A stretch of DNA of 64,000 nt from contig NZ_QQAW01000001.1 in NCBI RefSeq assembly GCF_003350405.1, positions 496,001 to 560,000 on the forward strand, given 5' to 3'. The position numbers and the translations under genes were made by a program. The notes beneath the pieces are model-generated. The model saw only the letters and a program-made list of their open reading frames with translations, was not told the DNA's origin and searched no databases. The stretch's first letter is position 1. Every line of letters starts with the position of its first letter. Below, one piece after another: positions 51,752 through 60,128 of the stretch. This DNA comes from Gluconacetobacter liquefaciens (GTDB taxonomy: Bacteria > Pseudomonadota > Alphaproteobacteria > Acetobacterales > Acetobacteraceae).

Positions 51752-52405
51752 ATGTCCTCCGCCATCGCCCTCTCCGACCACGCCCTTCGTGCCCATCTTT
51801 CCGCCGCCGACCCCGATCTGGCGGCGCTTGTGGCCCGGGTGGGGCCATGCGGCCTGCGGGTGGACGCCGACCGCGCGCCCTACGAGGCGCTGGTCAATGC
51901 CATCGCCCACCAGCAACTCCACGGCCGGGCGGCACTCGCCATCCTGGGCCGGCTGGTCGCGCTGGCCGGCGGCGCCTTTCCGACGCCCGAGGCGCTGCTG
52001 GCCCTGCCGGAAGCCGACCTGCGCGCCTGCGGCCTGTCCGGCACCAAGATCCGCGCGATCCGGGGCGTCGCCCAGGCCCGGCTCGACGGCGTGATCCCTT
52101 CGCGGCACGACGCCGAGTCGATGACCGACGAAGACCTGATCGCCCGGCTGACCACCCTGCGCGGCGTCGGGCGCTGGACGGTGGAAATGCTGCTGATCTT
52201 CTCGCTGGGCCGCACCGACATCCTGCCGGTCGACGATTTCGGGGTCCGCGAGGGCTGGCGGGTGATCAAGCGGCTGGACACCCAGCCCCGGGCCGCCGAA
52301 CTGGCCGCGATCGCCCGCGACTGGAGCCCCTGGCGCTCCGCCGCCGCCTGGTATCTCTGGCGCGCGGCCGAGGCGGCGAAGGCCAGGCAATATGTCGCAC
52401 CCTGA
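51752..52405 (+). CDS. DNA-3-methyladenine glycosylase II, AlkA/HhH-GPD family
   Basis: 217 residues from MSSAIALSDHALRAHL, lacking the AlkA N-terminal TBP-like domain, as in short bacterial and yeast MAG-type enzymes. The helix-hairpin-helix is LTTLRGVGRWTVEMLLIF (residues about 133-150) and the catalytic aspartate is the second Asp of LPVDDFG (D162). It removes alkylated purines from DNA in base-excision repair. The frame upstream of the chosen ATG (to 51647) shows no homology. It converges with the alpha/beta hydrolase gene. Confidence 0.88.
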   Translation: MSSAIALSDHALRAHLSAADPDLAALVARVGPCGLRVDADRAPYEALVNAIAHQQLHGRAALAILGRLVALAGGAFPTPEALLALPEADLRACGLSGTKIRAIRGVAQARLDGVIPSRHDAESMTDEDLIARLTTLRGVGRWTVEMLLIFSLGRTDILPVDDFGVREGWRVIKRLDTQPRAAELAAIARDWSPWRSAAAWYLWRAAEAAKARQYVAP

Positions 52406-52442
52406 TCGACGATGCGCGTCGGCGTGCCTGTCCGGTCCGCTC

Positions 52443-53234
52443 TCAATAACGGTTCGTGAAATCTTCCACGAGGGCCGCAAAGCGGGTGGGGTTTTCCACA
52501 TGCAGCCAGTGGCCGGCATGCTCGATCAGTTCCAGATGATAGTTGGGGAACAGCCGGCGCATCACCGTATAATGTTCCCGCCGGATATAGGGTGAATTTC
52601 CACCGGCCAGGAACAGGGTCGGGCCAGGATAGGTGTAACCCTCGGGAATATAAGGCCAGCTCTCGATATTGGTCATCGAGTCCACGATCTCCTTCAGCCC
52701 GATGACCCATCCGGGATTCTCGCCCAGCCGGATGTTCTGCAGCATCAGCGCCCGCACGTCTGCATTGGGGATCTCGGGCAGCAGCAGGGCATCGGCCTCG
52801 GCGCGGTTCAGGTAGTGCGGAAACCGCACCCGCAGCATCTGCTCGCCCAGCGAGAACTGCCCGTGCCCGGTGCGGGCGGGCGGAATGTCGGCCACCACCA
52901 GGCTGTGCACCATGCCCGGCCGGGTCAGCGCCAGCGTCATCGCCACCTTGCCGCCCATCGAATGGCCCACCAGCGTCGCGGGCAACGCCGCATGGCGGGC
53001 CAGCGTGTCCAGCAGGTCGCCGGCCATGGTGTTGTAGTCCATCGGCCCATGCGGGCTGTCGCCATGGTTGCGCAGGTCGATCGCCAGCGTCCGCCGGGTC
53101 CGCGCCAGTCGCCTCTGGAAAAAGCCCAGATTGCGGGCGCGGCCGAACAGGCCATGCAGCAGCACGATGGGCGGACGCGCGGAATGGGCGTCCGACCGAT
53201 CGTCAGGTCCGCGCTCGATGACGTTCAGCAGCAC
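52443..53234 (-). CDS. Alpha/beta hydrolase, YbfF/ABHD11-like
   Basis: 263 residues from a GTG at 53234. Oxyanion-hole segment VLLHGLFGRARNLGFFQR, nucleophile elbow LVGHSMGGKVAM with the catalytic Ser, and the C-terminal His in IEHAGHWLHVENP, followed by FTNRY. It fits the esterase YbfF family that acts on acyl-CoA and esters. No signal peptide. Convergent with the glycosylase gene; separated by about 96 bp from the quinone reductase gene on the same strand. Confidence 0.85.
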   Translation of the reverse strand: MLLNVIERGPDDRSDAHSARPPIVLLHGLFGRARNLGFFQRRLARTRRTLAIDLRNHGDSPHGPMDYNTMAGDLLDTLARHAALPATLVGHSMGGKVAMTLALTRPGMVHSLVVADIPPARTGHGQFSLGEQMLRVRFPHYLNRAEADALLLPEIPNADVRALMLQNIRLGENPGWVIGLKEIVDSMTNIESWPYIPEGYTYPGPTLFLAGGNSPYIRREHYTVMRRLFPNYHLELIEHAGHWLHVENPTRFAALVEDFTNRY

Positions 53235-53330
53235 GATGGCATGATCCTTTCCCTGGGGCGGCGCGGAAAACCGTAACGGCCGGCGCAGGACTCCCCGCCG
53301 GGTCCGAGTGGTCCGGCCAGTGTTATAACA

Positions 53331-54347
53331 TTAACGCAGATCAAGCACGATCTTGCCCGAATGGCTGCCCGACTCCATCAGCTTATGGGCTTCCACCACC
53401 TCGGCAAGCGGGAAGGTGGCATGGATCAGCGGCGCGATCGTCCCATCGGAGAGCTTCGGCCACAGCGTCCCGCGGAGCCCCTTGGCCACGCGGGCCTTAT
53501 AGGCCCCGTCGCGCGGCCGCAGCGTGGTGCCGGCCACCGTCAGGTGCCGCGTCAGGATGCGCCCCACACCCACCTCCTGCGCCTTGGCCCCGCCTTGCAG
53601 CGCGATGATCACCAGCCGCCCGCCCGGCGCCAGGCAACGCAGGTTGCGGTCCAGATAAGGGCCGCCGACCACGTCCAGCACCACGTCCACGCCTCGCCGC
53701 CCGGTCAGGGCGTCGATCCGCGCGACGAAATCTTCCTCCCGGTAGTCGATCGCGGCCTCCGCGCCCAGTTCCCGGCACAGCGCCGCCTTGTCGGCCGAGC
53801 CCACGGTCACGTAAGGCACGGCCCCCAGCGCCCGCACGGTCTGGATCGCCGCCGTGCCGATGCCGCCGGCCCCGCCATGGATCAGCACGGTCTCCCCGGC
53901 TGCGACATGCGCGGTCATCACCAGGTTCGACCAGACGGTAAAGAACGTCTCGGGCAGGGCGGCGGCGCGGATGGCGTCGAACCCGTCCGGCCAGGGCAGG
54001 CACTGCCCGGCCGGCACCGCGCAATACTCGGCATAGCCCCCGCCATTCGCCAGCGCGCAGACCGGCGTGCCGATCGCCGGCCAGTCCGGTGCGTCCGGCC
54101 CCTTGCCCACCACCTCGCCGGCAATTTCCAGCCCCAGCAGCGGGCTGGCCCCCGGCGGCGGCGGATACAGCCCCTTGCGCTGCATCAGATCGGGCCGGTT
54201 CACACCCGCCGCCTGCACCCGCACCAGCACCTCGCCCGGCCCGGGCACGGGCAGGGGCAGGTCGGTCAGGACCATCGACTCGGGCGCACCGGGCTCGCGC
54301 ACGATCACGGCACGCATGGCAGAAGGCAGGGCAGGGGACACGGGCAT
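53331..54347 (-). CDS. NAD(P)H:quinone oxidoreductase, PIG3/zeta-crystallin type
   Basis: 338 residues from MPVSPALPSAMRAVIV; an ATG at 54317 (MRAVIV) is a possible shorter start. MDR-type zinc-free reductase: EVLVRVQAAGVNRPDLMQRK, PLLGLEIAGEV, the Rossmann VLIHGGAGGIGTAAIQTVRA (AxxGxxG variant), AIDYREEDFVARI and VDVVLDVVGG. The zinc ligands of alcohol dehydrogenases are absent, as expected. It reduces quinones or alpha,beta-unsaturated carbonyls with NADPH in the cytoplasm. Confidence 0.9.
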   Translation of the reverse strand: MPVSPALPSAMRAVIVREPGAPESMVLTDLPLPVPGPGEVLVRVQAAGVNRPDLMQRKGLYPPPPGASPLLGLEIAGEVVGKGPDAPDWPAIGTPVCALANGGGYAEYCAVPAGQCLPWPDGFDAIRAAALPETFFTVWSNLVMTAHVAAGETVLIHGGAGGIGTAAIQTVRALGAVPYVTVGSADKAALCRELGAEAAIDYREEDFVARIDALTGRRGVDVVLDVVGGPYLDRNLRCLAPGGRLVIIALQGGAKAQEVGVGRILTRHLTVAGTTLRPRDGAYKARVAKGLRGTLWPKLSDGTIAPLIHATFPLAEVVEAHKLMESGSHSGKIVLDLR

Positions 54348-54494
54348 TTCTCCGCGATCGGGGGCCGCAAGCGACGGTGCGGCATGGTAAGACCGAATTC
54401 CGGTTGATCCGACAGGCACATCACTTCAAATAGTCGCTACGGGCGACCCGGTGCCGCACATCATCCGCCGGCCGCCGCGCGAAAGTGACCTGCC

Positions 54495-56345
54495 GTGCCG
54501 TCCTCCACTCTCGGCCTGCTGAACCATCTGCGCCGCCATCGCGGCGCATTCCTGCCCCCGGACGGGGCAGTGGGCAGCGTGCGCGACGACCGGGTCGCCT
54601 ACGTTCCACGCCTGCTGCGCGCCCTGGTCCGGGCGGACGAATTATGGCTGGTGGTGCTCGCCGCCTGCGTCGGCGCTGGCGCCGGCGTCCTGGTCAGCGT
54701 CATGAACCACGCCACCCTGCTGGCCCACCGGATTCTGTTCGCCGCTCCCGGCGAGGGCCGCATTTCCGGGCTGGCCGCCATCATCCCCCTGCGCGCGGTC
54801 CTGGTGCCCACATTGGGCGGCCTGGGCCTTGGCCTGCTCGGGATCTTCATCGCCCGCTGGGCGCCGGGCCGCCCCGTCGACCCCATCGAGGCCAACGCCC
54901 TGCATGGCGGCCGCATGTCGATGCGCGACAGCGCGATCGTCGCCCTCCAGACGGTCCTTTCCAACGCCGTCGGCGCCTCGGTGGGGCTGGAGGCCGGTTT
55001 CACCCAGATCGGCGCCGCCACCGGCTCGCGCCTGGGCCGCATGTTCCGCGTCCGGCGTGAGGACCTGCGCCTGCTGGTCGGCTGCGGCGCGGCCGGGGCC
55101 ATCGGCGCGGCGTTCGACGCGCCGCTGGCCGGGTCGTTCTATGCGTTCGAACTGGTCATCGGCACCTACTCGCTGGCCAACCTGGCCCCGGTCGCGGCGG
55201 CTTCGATCTGCGCCATCGGCGTTACCCGCCTGCTGCACAGCGCGGCCCCCGGCGTCACCGTGGTCCTCCCCGCCGAGTTGCGGATGGACGATTACCTGCC
55301 CATCGCCACCCTGGGCATCGTCGCCGCCCTGCTGGGCGTCGGGCTGATGTATTGCGTTACGCTGGCCGAGGCCCTGTTCCGCCGCTCAGGCCTACCCGCC
55401 TGGATGCGCCCCGCCGTGGGCGGGCTGGTGGTCGGCCTGCTGGCGCTGGTCTCGCCCACGGTCATGTCCTCCGGCCACTGGGCGATGCGCGTCGCGCTGG
55501 AGCATGATTACCCCACCGGCTGGCTGCTGGCCCTGCTGGCCATGAAGGCGCTGGCTTCCTCGGTCTCCATCGGCGCCGGCTTCCGGGGAGGCCTGTTCTT
55601 CGCCTCGCTCTATCTGGGCGTCCTCACCGGCGCGGCCTTCGGCGGCGGGCTCGCCCTGATCTCCGCCAACCCCCTCTCGGCCGAACTCTGCGCCCTGGTC
55701 GGCATGAGCGCCATGGCCGTGGCGGTGGTCGGTGCCCCGATGACCATGGTCTTCCTCGCACTGGAAATGACGGGCAGCCTGCCCCTGACCGCCGCCGTTC
55801 TGGTCGCCTCGGTCATCGCCAGCCTCACCGTCCGCCGCACGTTCGGCTATTCCTTCGCCACCTGGCGCTTCCACCTGCGCGGGGAATCGATCCGCTCGGC
55901 CGTCGATATCGGCTGGATACGCACCCTGACGGTCGGCAGGATGATGCGTCAGGATGCCAAAACCCTGTGCCAGGATACGACGGTCAAGGCCGCGCGGTGC
56001 GTCTTCCCGCTGGGGTCGGCGCAACGCATCGTGCTGGTCGACCAGGCCGGCCGCTATGTCGGGCTGGTGCTGGTGCCCGATTTATATGTGGACACCGCGC
56101 TGCCCGACGAAACCCTCTCCCGCTTCGCCCAGTATCGCGATCAGATGCTGGTGCCGCAGATGAACCTGCGCGACGCCATCGCCCGCTTCGAACAGGCCGA
56201 AAGCGACGCGCTGGTGGTGGTCGACAGCGTGGAAGGCCGGCAGGTGCGCGGCATGCTGACCGAACAGCACGCCCTGCGCCGCTACAGCGAGGAACTGGAC
56301 CGCTCCCGCAGGGAACTGGCAGGGGAAAAAGGCCCGCGCGCGTAG
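54495..56345 (+). CDS. CLC-family chloride channel/transporter with C-terminal CBS domains
   Basis: 616 residues from a GTG, the only start matching the family length. The CLC pore region spans 45 to about 430 with 10 or more hydrophobic helices. The filter motif is GASVGLEAGFTQIGAATGS, which keeps the gating Glu (GxExG), with GCGAAGAIGAAFDAPLAGSF and GAGFRGGLFFASLYLG. After it come two CBS-like halves (TLTVGRMMRQDAKTL, VLVDQAGRYVGLVLV, ALVVVDSVEGRQVRG). It exchanges or passes Cl- in the inner membrane. The first filter motif (GxGxP) is degenerate (LHGGRMSM), so transport mode is uncertain. Convergent with glnA. Confidence 0.88.
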   Translation: MPSSTLGLLNHLRRHRGAFLPPDGAVGSVRDDRVAYVPRLLRALVRADELWLVVLAACVGAGAGVLVSVMNHATLLAHRILFAAPGEGRISGLAAIIPLRAVLVPTLGGLGLGLLGIFIARWAPGRPVDPIEANALHGGRMSMRDSAIVALQTVLSNAVGASVGLEAGFTQIGAATGSRLGRMFRVRREDLRLLVGCGAAGAIGAAFDAPLAGSFYAFELVIGTYSLANLAPVAAASICAIGVTRLLHSAAPGVTVVLPAELRMDDYLPIATLGIVAALLGVGLMYCVTLAEALFRRSGLPAWMRPAVGGLVVGLLALVSPTVMSSGHWAMRVALEHDYPTGWLLALLAMKALASSVSIGAGFRGGLFFASLYLGVLTGAAFGGGLALISANPLSAELCALVGMSAMAVAVVGAPMTMVFLALEMTGSLPLTAAVLVASVIASLTVRRTFGYSFATWRFHLRGESIRSAVDIGWIRTLTVGRMMRQDAKTLCQDTTVKAARCVFPLGSAQRIVLVDQAGRYVGLVLVPDLYVDTALPDETLSRFAQYRDQMLVPQMNLRDAIARFEQAESDALVVVDSVEGRQVRGMLTEQHALRRYSEELDRSRRELAGEKGPRA

Positions 56346-56380
56346 CGGTCAGATGCGTCAGAACCTGCAAGCAAAAAACG

Positions 56381-56425
56381 CCTGAACAAATCAGAAGTTT
56401 TTGGTTCTTTTTTCCAAAAAAGAAC
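56381..56425 (-). repeat. A/T-rich hairpin repeat, copy 3 (shared by convergent CLC and glnA)
   Basis: GTTCTTTTTT (56404-56413), CC, AAAAAAGAAC (56416-56425) is a perfect 10-bp hairpin. On the minus strand it is followed by CAAAAACTTCTGATTTGTTC, the same tail as in the zwf-upstream copies. Between two convergent genes it likely serves as a bidirectional terminator. Confidence 0.65.
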
Positions 56426-56478
56426 GCCGGACCCTCACGGACCCGGCGCTCCTGGCCATCAATCCCGCAAAGCAGGAA

Positions 56479-57939
56479 TCAGACGGAGTAGTACATCTCG
56501 AACTCGACCGGATGCGGCGTGTGTTCGAACTTGTAGACTTCCTGCCACTTCAGTTCGATGTAGCTCTCGATCTGGTCCTTGGTGAACACGCCACCGGCCA
56601 GCAGGAACTCGTGATCGGCGGCCAGCGCGCCCAGCGCTTCGCGCAGCGATCCGCAGACGGTCGGGATCTGCTTCAGTTCCTCGGGCGGCAGGTCGTACAG
56701 ATCCTTGTCCATGGCGTCGCCGGGGTGGATCTTGTTCTTGATGCCGTCCAGGCCGGCCATCAGCATGGCGGCAAAGGCCAGGTAGGGGTTGGCGGTCGGG
56801 TCGGGGAACCGCACCTCGACGCGCTTCGCCTTGGGGCTGGTCGCGTAGGGGATACGACACGAAGCCGAACGGTTGGCGGCCGAGTAGGCCAGCAGCACCG
56901 GCGCCTCGAAGCCCGGAATCAGGCGCTTGTAGGAGTTGGTCGAGGGGTTGGTGAAGGCGTTCAGCGCCTTGGCGTGCTTGATGATGCCGCCGATGTAATA
57001 CAGCGCCTGGTCCGACAGGTCGGCATAGCCGTTGCCGGCGAAGACGGGCTTGCCGCCCTTCCAGATCGACTGATGCACATGCATGCCCGAGCCGTTGTCG
57101 CCATAGATCGGCTTCGGCATGAAGGTCGCGGTCTTGCCGTAGGAATGCGCGACGTTGTGCACGCAGTATTTGTAGATCTGCATGAAGTCGGCGGATTCGA
57201 CCAGCGTGCTGAACTTCGTGCCCAGTTCATGCTGCGACTGCGCGACCTCGTGGTGGTGCTTCTCGATCGGCAGGCCCATCTCGCCCATCGTGGTCAGCAT
57301 CTCGGCGCGCAGGTCGCTCTCGCTGTCCACCGGCGGCACGGGGAAGTAGCCGCCCTTCAGGCCGGGGCGATGGCCCATGTTGCCTTCCGGATAATCCTTC
57401 AGCGACGCGCCGGGGCCTTCGATGCTGTCCAGCTGATAGATGCCGAAATTCGGGCCGGTGCCGAACTTGACGTTGTCGAAGATGAAGAACTCGGCTTCCG
57501 GGCCGAAGAAGGCGGTATCGCCCAGGCCGGTGGACTTCAGATAGGCTTCGGCCAGCTTGGCGGTCGAGCGCGGGTCGCGGTTATAGAAGCGGCCGGTCGA
57601 GGGCTCGATGATGTCGCAGATCAGGATCAGCTGCGGCTTGGCCGAGAACGGGTCCATCACGGCGGTGGTGGGGTCCGGCAGCAGGACCATGTCGCTCTCG
57701 TTGATGGCTTTCCAGCCGCCGATCGACGAGCCGTCGAACATGAAGCCGTCGCGGAACGTGTCCTGTTCGATGGTCGAGACATGCTGGCAGGTATGGTGCC
57801 ACTTGCCGCGCGGGTCGGTGAAGCGCAGGTCCACCAGTTCCACGGAATGTTCCTGGATCAGGCTGAAGACCTTGGCGATAGCCTCAGCGGAAGGGGACGG
57901 AAGGGTGGTCGGAGCTGAACTCTGGGCTTTCTTCGCCAT
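56479..57939 (-). CDS. glnA: Glutamine synthetase, type I-beta
   Basis: 486 residues (about 17 longer at the N-terminus than usual, [15 protein letters not shown]). Motifs: [75 protein letters not shown], and the adenylylation site [10 protein letters not shown] with Tyr at about 415, so the enzyme should be regulated by GlnE. It makes glutamine from glutamate and ammonia with ATP. It lies 145 bp downstream of glnB on the same strand, the usual glnBA arrangement. Confidence 0.96.
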   Translation of the reverse strand: MAKKAQSSAPTTLPSPSAEAIAKVFSLIQEHSVELVDLRFTDPRGKWHHTCQHVSTIEQDTFRDGFMFDGSSIGGWKAINESDMVLLPDPTTAVMDPFSAKPQLILICDIIEPSTGRFYNRDPRSTAKLAEAYLKSTGLGDTAFFGPEAEFFIFDNVKFGTGPNFGIYQLDSIEGPGASLKDYPEGNMGHRPGLKGGYFPVPPVDSESDLRAEMLTTMGEMGLPIEKHHHEVAQSQHELGTKFSTLVESADFMQIYKYCVHNVAHSYGKTATFMPKPIYGDNGSGMHVHQSIWKGGKPVFAGNGYADLSDQALYYIGGIIKHAKALNAFTNPSTNSYKRLIPGFEAPVLLAYSAANRSASCRIPYATSPKAKRVEVRFPDPTANPYLAFAAMLMAGLDGIKNKIHPGDAMDKDLYDLPPEELKQIPTVCGSLREALGALAADHEFLLAGGVFTKDQIESYIELKWQEVYKFEHTPHPVEFEMYYSV

Positions 57940-58084
57940 CGATATACCTGCCTTGAACTGAAGGTGCCGTATGACACGGCGGTGGAACGGTTACGAAACT
58001 AGCGCCCCGTTGTCGATAGGATGACTGGGGCTCCGCCATGCTCGGCAGTCCCGTGCGGGGCGGAAAAAGGGTATGGGTCAGGGG

Positions 58085-58621
<537 letters not shown>

Positions 58622-58623
58622 TC

Positions 58624-59796
58624 ATGAAACCGTTGAACAGCCTGCTGTCGGGCCTGCCGACGACCATCTTCACCGTAATGTCCGCCCTGGCCGTGCGTCA
58701 CGATGCGATCAATCTCGGCCAGGGCTTCCCCGACACCGAAGGCCCGGCAGACCTGATCGAGGCCGCCGCCGCCGCCCTGCGCGACGGCCGCAACCAGTAT
58801 CCGCCCCTCACCGGCGTGCCCGAACTGCGCGAGGCCGTCGCCCGTTCGAACGCCCGGTTCTACGATCTGGCCATCGACCCGGCGCGCGAGGTCATCGTCA
58901 CCTCCGGCGCCACCGAGGCCCTGGCCGCCTCGCTGATGGCGCTGCTCGATCCGGGCGACGAAGTCGTGGTGCTGGAACCGCTCTACGACACCTACGTGCC
59001 CATGATCCGCGCCCTGGGCGCGATTCCCCGCCCGGTCCGGCTCACCCCGCCCCACTGGTCGCTCCCCCGTGCGGAGCTCGAGGCCGCTTTCGGCCCCCGC
59101 ACCAAGGCCATCCTGCTCAATTCGCCGATGAACCCGACGGGCAAGGTCTTCACCCAGGACGAACTGGCCGTGATCGCCGACCTGGTCGCCCGTCACGATG
59201 TCTACGCCATCTGCGACGAGGTATACGAACACCTCACCTTCGGCGCGCGCCACATCCCGCTGATGACGCTGCCGGGCATGCGCGAACGCTGCCTGCGCAT
59301 CGGCAGCGCGGGCAAGAGCTTCTCGCTGACCGGGTGGAAGGTCGGCTACATCACGGCCCCGGCCACCCTCGCGGGCTGCGTGGCCAAGGCGCACCAGTTG
59401 CTCACCTTCACCACTGCGCCCAACCTGCAACGCGCGGTGGCGATGGGGCTGGACAAGGAAACGGATTATTTCGCCACCCTGGCGTCCGACATGCGGGCAA
59501 AGCGCGACCTGCTGTCCGACGGCCTGCGCGGCGTGGGGTTCGACGTCCTGCCCTGCGACGGCAGCTATTTCGTGGTGGCCGACATCCGTCCCACCGGCTT
59601 TGCGGGCGACGACGTGGCTTTCTGCCGCGCCATGACCGAACGCTGCCGCGTCACGGCGATTCCGGTCTCGGCCTTCTACAGCACCGAAGACGCACCGGGC
59701 CATCTGGTACGATTCGCCTTCTGCAAGCGCGAAGAGGTCCTGACCGAGGCCGTGGCCCGTCTGCGCGCCGGACTGCCCGATCTGTTCGGCGCATAG
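58624..59796 (+). CDS. Class I/II pyridoxal-phosphate aminotransferase, aspartate-type
   Basis: 390 residues from MKPLNSLLSGLPTTIF; the frame is open upstream but unlike the family. Class I motifs: AINLGQGFPDTEGP, TSGATEALAASLMALLDPGD, LNSPMNPTGKVF, CDEVYEHLTF, and the Schiff-base lysine in IGSAGKSFSLTGWKVGYI. It resembles methionine or kynurenine aminotransferases (YbdL/YfdZ-like) and the C-S-lyase-linked family; substrate not fixed. It is divergent from glnB, 200 bp away. Confidence 0.88.
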   Translation: MKPLNSLLSGLPTTIFTVMSALAVRHDAINLGQGFPDTEGPADLIEAAAAALRDGRNQYPPLTGVPELREAVARSNARFYDLAIDPAREVIVTSGATEALAASLMALLDPGDEVVVLEPLYDTYVPMIRALGAIPRPVRLTPPHWSLPRAELEAAFGPRTKAILLNSPMNPTGKVFTQDELAVIADLVARHDVYAICDEVYEHLTFGARHIPLMTLPGMRERCLRIGSAGKSFSLTGWKVGYITAPATLAGCVAKAHQLLTFTTAPNLQRAVAMGLDKETDYFATLASDMRAKRDLLSDGLRGVGFDVLPCDGSYFVVADIRPTGFAGDDVAFCRAMTERCRVTAIPVSAFYSTEDAPGHLVRFAFCKREEVLTEAVARLRAGLPDLFGA

Positions 59797-59847
59797 CGCA
59801 GGCGGGGGCAGGGCAGGCGTTTTTTTGCCCTCATGTGGCATGGGCGA

Positions 59848-59876
59848 TTGACGGGCGGGAATCAGTTCTCTACATC
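59848..59876 (+). promoter_or_regulatory. Candidate promoter of tRNA-His
   Basis: TTGACG (59848-59853), a 17-base spacer, and TACATC (59871-59876) lie 13-41 bases upstream of the tRNA, the right distances for a sigma-70-type promoter. The -10 matches consensus poorly (3 of 6). Confidence 0.4.
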
Positions 59877-59888
59877 ACAGCCCGCTGT

Positions 59889-59965
59889 GGCGGACGTAGC
59901 TCAGCTGGTAGAGCGCCGGTTTGTGGTACCGGTGGTCGCGGGTTCGAGCCCCGTCGTTCGCCCCA
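59889..59965 (+). tRNA. tRNA-His (anticodon GTG)
   Basis: The cloverleaf folds fully: acceptor GCGGACG/CGTTCGC with the His-specific extra G(-1) opposite C73 and an encoded CCA end. The D-arm region is TAGCTCAGCTGGTAGAGC, the anticodon stem CCGGT/ACCGG encloses TTGTGGT, and the T-arm is GCGGGTTCGAGCCCCGT. Anticodon GTG reads CAC and CAU. Confidence 0.97.
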
Positions 59966-60024
59966 GCGGTTCAGATCAATCTGAAAAACCCTGATGACAC
60001 ATCAGCATCATGGGTTCCTGTTCA

Positions 60025-60043
60025 GGCGGCCCCAAGGGCCGCC
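60025..60043 (+). terminator. Stem-loop after tRNA-His
   Basis: GGCGGCCC (60025-60032) and GGGCCGCC (60036-60043) form a perfect 8-bp GC stem with a 3-base loop about 60 bases after the tRNA. There is no U-tract, so it may be a Rho-dependent or processing signal. Confidence 0.4.
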
Positions 60044-60128
60044 GGCCGCACATCTCGCACACAGATCATAAAATAACGCTCCGGTCCCGCAGGAGCATCG
60101 TCACGCGCGTGGCGCCCGCTTTCGCGCA